Shown here: in pieces, positions 5,388-8,828 of the stretch
Layout: every line of letters begins with the position of its first letter
Numbering within the stretch: the stretch's first letter is position 1
NCBI GenBank assembly: GCA_900316925.1
Contig: ONEU01000123.1
Location: 1-8,828 of the forward strand
Reading direction: 5' to 3'
Length of the DNA stretch: 8,828 nucleotides
Origin: an uncultured Eubacteriales bacterium
GTDB taxonomy: Bacteria > Bacillota > Clostridia > Oscillospirales > Acutalibacteraceae
Notes under the pieces: generated by a model
What the model saw: only the letters and a program-made list of their open reading frames with translations
The model's database searches: none
What the model was told of the DNA's origin: nothing
Translations under genes and position numbers: made by a program

Positions 5388-7859
5388 ATGATCAGAGCAA
5401 AACTATTATTACGAAACGTCTTCAAAAAAAAGCTGCGTTCTGCCATCATGATCCTCTCACTGGCAGCTGCGGCATTTGCGGCATTATTCTGTATTTCCGG
5501 CATCAATACCTCTCAGAATGGCCTGCGTGATTTCTTCCGTTCAACCTTCGGTGACACGACGATGCTGGTTTCCAATGTCAACGGGGAAGTAAATCTCAAA
5601 CCGGATGACCTGCCGTCGGATTGCCCCTCCATTGAGGTGGTATCCTCCAAGGTGAGCAAGACGATCCAGAATGAACGGTTCGTCAACTATGTCAATCAGA
5701 TCTCCATTTTTGTGCTGGGACTTGATACGGAAAAAGCGGCGAAGCTCAGGCTGCTGGACGGAGCCTACCCGACAAAGGACGGCGCAACGATTACGATTAA
5801 CCTGGCAATCCAGCTGAACGTCAAGGAAGGCGACGATTTTCAGATTTACGGTGCTGACGGCAAGGAATACACCCTCAAGGTACTGAAGGTTGTGCCGAAC
5901 AATCATTTTCTCAAGATGAATCCCCTGTCGATGCTTGTCACGCCGGAGCTTGCCAAAGAGATAAGGGCAGGAAAAAATGCGATGGGCTTCTTGTATGTGG
6001 CTGTCCCGGATGAACGGCTGGAAGGCACCATCTCCAACCTGACAAAAAAACACCCCGAATATGTGGTGACTTCCATCATCTCCGATGATTCCGACGACGC
6101 CATGAACAGTATGCTGAATATCTACTACCTGATCTTCGCTGTCGTATTTCTGATGGTGTGCTTCATCGTGGTTTCCATGTCAAAGCATATTGTAATCGAA
6201 CGAATGTCTGTGATCGGAATGCTCCGGAGTATCGGCGGCAGTATCCGAAGCACTGGCAGGCTCCTGATGCTTGAAACTGCCTTTTACGGACTGTGCGGCA
6301 GTGTGATCGGCTGTCTGATCTTCCTTCCCTTGAAGGAACTGACTGTCCTTGAAATGTTCGCCGGAGCAGGAATGGAGGGAGAACAGCGTTCTGACGGCAT
6401 CAATTTCCTCACGGTTTCCTTAGTTATCCTGGCTGTCACCCTGATTCCGTGTCTGTTCTCCGCATTCTCGATTTTCAAGGCTTCCCGCACCCCTGTCAGG
6501 GATATTATCTTCGGTACAAAAGAAACCGCCTATCAGCCGTCTAAACTGTTTGCGGTAATCGGCTTGATTCTGCTGGCAGTGGGTATCTGTGCGTACTTTA
6601 TGTTCCATGATTTTATGATGACCATCGTGGCAGCGTTCTGTTCCGCCATCGGCGTGGTGCTGCTGTTCCCGATGCTGCTGTCGTGGATCTCAAAGGGACT
6701 TGCAGCGCTGTTTGCGAAAATGAATATGCCGGTGGCCAAGCTCGCTGTAAAGGAGATAGCTTCCACCAAGAGCAGCGTCTCCTCGTCTCAGCTGATTCTC
6801 TCCGCTATTTCACTTACGATCGCTGTACTGATCCTGGCGGTGTCGATCATTCAGATGATGTCCTCACCGTATTTCCAGTCGGAACTGATCATTACCTCCG
6901 CTACATTGGAAGGCTCACAGTACATGAATGCCATCCCTGATATTGACGGCGTACAGGATGTGGAAATGCTGTTTTACAACTACAGTTACTATGAAAACAA
7001 GGCTCAGATCAACGGCGAAGATCGTGATACCGTGGTGATGGGATTCAATGACGGCGGCTTCAAGTATTTCAACGGTATCCGGAACTGTCCTGCGGAGCTG
7101 TCTGATGACGAGATCGCAGTTGATAAGGTGTTTGCGTCCCGTCTTTCCCTGAATCCAGGTGACGAAATGACCCTCAAGCTGAAAGTCAAAAATTATCTTC
7201 CCAGCGAGAAAAAGTACAGGATCAAGAGCCTGATTGATAGCACTTCGTTCAATTCTATGGGTAATACGATCCTGATGTCACTGAATGCCTACAAGAATGT
7301 ATTTTACGATAAGCCCAGTACGATTCTTATCAAAACGATGCCGGGCAAGGAGCTTGAGATTCTGAGTATCCTTCATACCACCCTTCCGGATGATCCCATG
7401 TCGGTCAAAACGAGGGATCAGTATTTGGAGGAAATGGCTTCTTCCATGCAGGGAATACTGACGATCATCTATGCGGTGATCGTTCTCGGACTGGCACTCT
7501 CCCTGATGGGAACCTCCAGCAATATGCTGATGGGCTTTGAACAGTCCAGAAGAAAGTATGCCGTGTTCTATTCTTCCTCAATGAGCAAGGACAAGCTCAA
7601 AAAGCTCATTCTGTTGGAAACCGTCTTTGTAAGCGGAATATCTGTTATTGCGGCTCTGCTGTTTGGTATGTACTTCCTCGGTATTCTCGATCAGGCATTG
7701 ACCATGCTGGATCTGAGTGTGCCGATGGTGACGCCGCTGCCGTATGCACTGCTTTTCGGCGCAGCAGCATTTGTGGTCCTGCTGATTGTAGTCGTAAAGC
7801 CCATCCGTATGCTTTCCAAGATGAATATTGCCGAAGAGATCAAGACCAGTGCAGATTGA
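5388..7859 (+). CDS. FtsX/MacB-type ABC transporter permease, 10 TM (type VII)
   Basis: The protein is 823 aa. Hydrophobic segments lie at about 19-40, 246-264, 296-318, 340-363, 387-405, 411-432, 468-490, 689-709, 742-767 and 782-803, giving ten predicted TM helices. Two large extracytoplasmic domains lie at about 41-245 and 491-688, each followed by an FtsX-like membrane block. This duplicated layout with a central TM pair is typical of the 10-TM branch of type VII ABC permeases. These work by mechanotransmission, in export or extraction of peptides and lipids or in activating envelope enzymes, rather than by classical import. The start follows the M13 stop by 4 bp and AAAGGTG (5371-5377) lies in the end of the M13 gene, so translational coupling is likely. 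It should partner with the ATPase immediately downstream. The substrate cannot be read from the sequence. Antimicrobial-peptide handling and lipoprotein-related roles are both possible. Confidence 0.9.
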   Translation: MIRAKLLLRNVFKKKLRSAIMILSLAAAAFAALFCISGINTSQNGLRDFFRSTFGDTTMLVSNVNGEVNLKPDDLPSDCPSIEVVSSKVSKTIQNERFVNYVNQISIFVLGLDTEKAAKLRLLDGAYPTKDGATITINLAIQLNVKEGDDFQIYGADGKEYTLKVLKVVPNNHFLKMNPLSMLVTPELAKEIRAGKNAMGFLYVAVPDERLEGTISNLTKKHPEYVVTSIISDDSDDAMNSMLNIYYLIFAVVFLMVCFIVVSMSKHIVIERMSVIGMLRSIGGSIRSTGRLLMLETAFYGLCGSVIGCLIFLPLKELTVLEMFAGAGMEGEQRSDGINFLTVSLVILAVTLIPCLFSAFSIFKASRTPVRDIIFGTKETAYQPSKLFAVIGLILLAVGICAYFMFHDFMMTIVAAFCSAIGVVLLFPMLLSWISKGLAALFAKMNMPVAKLAVKEIASTKSSVSSSQLILSAISLTIAVLILAVSIIQMMSSPYFQSELIITSATLEGSQYMNAIPDIDGVQDVEMLFYNYSYYENKAQINGEDRDTVVMGFNDGGFKYFNGIRNCPAELSDDEIAVDKVFASRLSLNPGDEMTLKLKVKNYLPSEKKYRIKSLIDSTSFNSMGNTILMSLNAYKNVFYDKPSTILIKTMPGKELEILSILHTTLPDDPMSVKTRDQYLEEMASSMQGILTIIYAVIVLGLALSLMGTSSNMLMGFEQSRRKYAVFYSSSMSKDKLKKLILLETVFVSGISVIAALLFGMYFLGILDQALTMLDLSVPMVTPLPYALLFGAAAFVVLLIVVVKPIRMLSKMNIAEEIKTSAD

Positions 7860-7861
7860 TG

Positions 7862-7868
7862 AAGGAGG
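7862..7868 (+). promoter_or_regulatory. Ribosome binding site fixing the ATPase start at 7876
   Basis: AAGGAGG lies 7 nt before the ATG at 7876. A longer in-frame reading from 7828 would overlap the permease gene and add 16 residues that resemble nothing in ABC ATPases. It also lacks a comparable site, so 7876 is preferred. Confidence 0.9.
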
Positions 7869-7875
7869 AAATAAT

Positions 7876-8559
7876 ATGAATGCGAACGATGTTGTGATCA
7901 GTGCAAGAAATATCCATAAAACCTTTGGCAAGGGAGAAACCGCCCAGGTTGTACTGGAGGGAGCCAATCTCGAAATCATGCGGGGCAGTTTTGTATCGCT
8001 GATGGGAGAATCCGGAACGGGAAAATCGACCCTGCTGTATTTGATCGGCGGTCTTGACAGAGACTTCTCCGGTGAGATTTATGTAGCGGGCGAGAACATT
8101 GCCAATCTCAATGACCGGAAGCTGTCGCAGATACGCTGCCGGAACATGGGTTTTGTGTTCCAGTTCTATAATCTGGCAGCGAATCTCACGGTGGAGGATA
8201 ATATTCTGCTGCCGCTGGAGATGAGCGGACGCAATCCGTCGGCATACCGTGAAAAGTACCAGGAGATCCTTGAGATCACGGGACTGCAGAATAAGACAAA
8301 GTCCTACCCGTCACAGCTGTCCGGCGGTCAGCAGCAGAGAGTTGCCGTGGCAAGGGCAGTCATCGGGGAACCGGAGATCATCCTGGCGGACGAACCGACC
8401 GGTAACCTGGACGCTGCTTCCGGTACGGAGATCATGCAGCTGTTCCAGAGGCTCAATCACGAAAAGGGTATCACGATTCTGCAGGTCACGCATTCTGCGG
8501 AGTGCGCATCCTACAGTCACCGTGTTGTGACACTAAAAAACCGTGTGATTGAAGGCTGA
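7876..8559 (+). CDS. ABC transporter ATP-binding protein, LolD/MacB-like
   Basis: The protein is 227 aa, the usual length for this family. Every hallmark is present: Walker A GESGTGKS (44-51), Q-loop Gln96 in FVFQFYNL, signature LSGGQ (148-152), Walker B ILADE with Asp172 and catalytic Glu173, the D-loop GNLD, and H-loop His206 in VTHS. The FVFQFYNL.ANLTVEDN segment and the DEPTGNLD run are typical of the LolD/MacB/FtsE-like group that pairs with FtsX-type permeases. It should sit as a dimer on the cytoplasmic face, hydrolysing ATP to drive conformational change in the permease encoded 16 bp upstream. A single duplicated 10-TM permease is generally served by two copies of one ATPase. It is the last gene of the operon. 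The enzymatic assignment is secure, the transported substrate is not. Confidence 0.95.
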   Translation: MNANDVVISARNIHKTFGKGETAQVVLEGANLEIMRGSFVSLMGESGTGKSTLLYLIGGLDRDFSGEIYVAGENIANLNDRKLSQIRCRNMGFVFQFYNLAANLTVEDNILLPLEMSGRNPSAYREKYQEILEITGLQNKTKSYPSQLSGGQQQRVAVARAVIGEPEIILADEPTGNLDAASGTEIMQLFQRLNHEKGITILQVTHSAECASYSHRVVTLKNRVIEG

Positions 8560-8571
8560 ACTATGTAACAA

Positions 8572-8598
8572 AAGGCTTCGGGGGTTCCCCGGAGCCTT
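8572..8598 (+). terminator. GC-rich terminator-like hairpin after the operon
   Basis: AAGGCTTCGGGG (8572-8583) pairs with CCCCGGAGCCTT (8587-8598): 12 bp with one G-U pair and a 3-nt loop. It lies 12 nt after the ATPase stop codon. The T-run on the + strand is poor (CATTTG). On the - strand the stem is followed by TTTGTT, so it may act in both directions. Confidence 0.65.
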
Positions 8599-8643
8599 CA
8601 TTTGTCCAGCTGGTTCATCGTGATAGCAAACTACTCAGAAAAA

Positions 8644-8694
8644 CCTACAACCATAATCCCCGCACTTGGTGGGATTACATCAGAAGAAAGTAGG
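8644..8694. repeat. Nested inverted repeats next to the right arm
   Basis: TAATCCC (8654-8660) pairs with GGGATTA (8671-8677), leaving a 10-nt loop. CCTAC (8644-8648) and GTAGG (8690-8694) enclose it. The outer pairing reaches into the first bases of the right repeat arm. No gene is visible here. The role is unknown and the outer 5-bp match could be chance. Confidence 0.4.
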
Positions 8695-8788
8695 CACGGG
8701 TATTATGATAGAAAACAGAACTCAAATAATCCGAAAAAACAGCCGGCAAGCTGCCGGTCCCAATTCACCAACGACTGTTTGCTCCCTT
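8691..8788 (-). repeat. Right arm of inverted repeat flanking the gene block
   Basis: The reverse complement of 8742-8788 is identical to 1-47, and that of 8691-8741 matches 81-131 at 47 of 51 positions. It lacks the 33-nt segment found in the left arm. The outer 40 nt (8789-8828) cannot be compared because the left side lies beyond the window. The two arms enclose roughly 8.6 kb containing all four genes. No transposase or recombinase is encoded between them. Confidence 0.9.
8734..8757 (-). terminator. Inward-facing terminator-like hairpin in the right arm
   Basis: Read on the - strand, CCGGCA and TGCCGG (8752-8757 and 8743-8748) form a 6-bp stem with a 3-nt loop. After 3 nt, six T residues follow (8739-8734). 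It would stop leftward transcription coming from beyond the right end. The stem is short, so efficiency is uncertain. Confidence 0.5.
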
Positions 8789-8828
8789 ATCATTTGAATA
8801 TCCATTCTCGTCTACAACTTTCAAAAAG

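Noticed and set aside
511..8559. Bacteriocin processing and export locus
   Set aside because: A C39-like domain and an ABC transporter are both present, but the C39-like domain is not fused to the exporter. The permease is FtsX-type rather than the ABC-peptidase exporter type, and no double-glycine precursor peptide was found in the gaps.
8722..8805. A 27-codon minus-strand ORF reading into the right repeat arm
   Set aside because: No Shine-Dalgarno precedes it and most of it is simply the repeat arm, including its hairpin and T-run. It is likely a spurious translation of the repeat.
1..8828. Autonomous transposon, CRISPR array or RNA genes
   Set aside because: No transposase, integrase or resolvase frame is present, there are no regularly spaced repeats, and no tRNA- or rRNA-like sequence was seen on either strand.

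Overview
The window looks like chromosomal DNA of a Gram-positive gut- or rumen-type Clostridia, probably Ruminococcus-like (Oscillospiraceae). This is inferred from strong AGGAGG-type ribosome binding sites, sigma-A style promoters, a lipoprotein signal, a BIG2-repeat/C39-like secreted protein and moderate GC. Genus is not proven by anything visible. All four convincing genes lie on the + strand.

Layout. Positions 1-131 are one arm of an inverted repeat, and its partner is at 8691-8788 on the other strand. The outermost 47 bp are identical and the inner 51 bp match at 47 positions. The left arm also carries a 33-nt self-complementary insertion. Each arm contains a GC-rich hairpin followed by T6 that points inward, so each resembles an intrinsic terminator facing the genes. 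Positions 132-360 are non-coding but highly structured. A near-consensus promoter (TTGACT-17-TATAAT) and a folded leader follow. Gene 1 (511-3210) encodes a secreted protein with eight Ig-like (BIG2) repeats and a C39-like cysteine peptidase domain, and a terminator follows it. A second promoter region with two candidate promoters drives an apparent three-gene operon. Its genes are an M13 (neprilysin/PepO) zinc metallopeptidase made as a lipoprotein (3413-5383), a 10-TM FtsX/MacB-type ABC permease (5388-7859) and its ATPase (7876-8559). The gaps are 4 and 16 bp, and a GC-rich hairpin ends the operon.

Working together. The permease and ATPase form a complete type VII (mechanotransmission) ABC unit. 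The unusual element is a surface-anchored M13 protease encoded first in the same operon, next to a separately transcribed secreted cysteine peptidase on a long Ig-like stalk. A plausible but unproven reading is an envelope module in which ATP hydrolysis controls or feeds surface proteolysis, or handles peptides the proteases release. No transposase, integrase, CRISPR array, tRNA or rRNA was seen. The inverted repeat could be two copies of a dispersed intergenic repeat rather than the ends of a mobile element.
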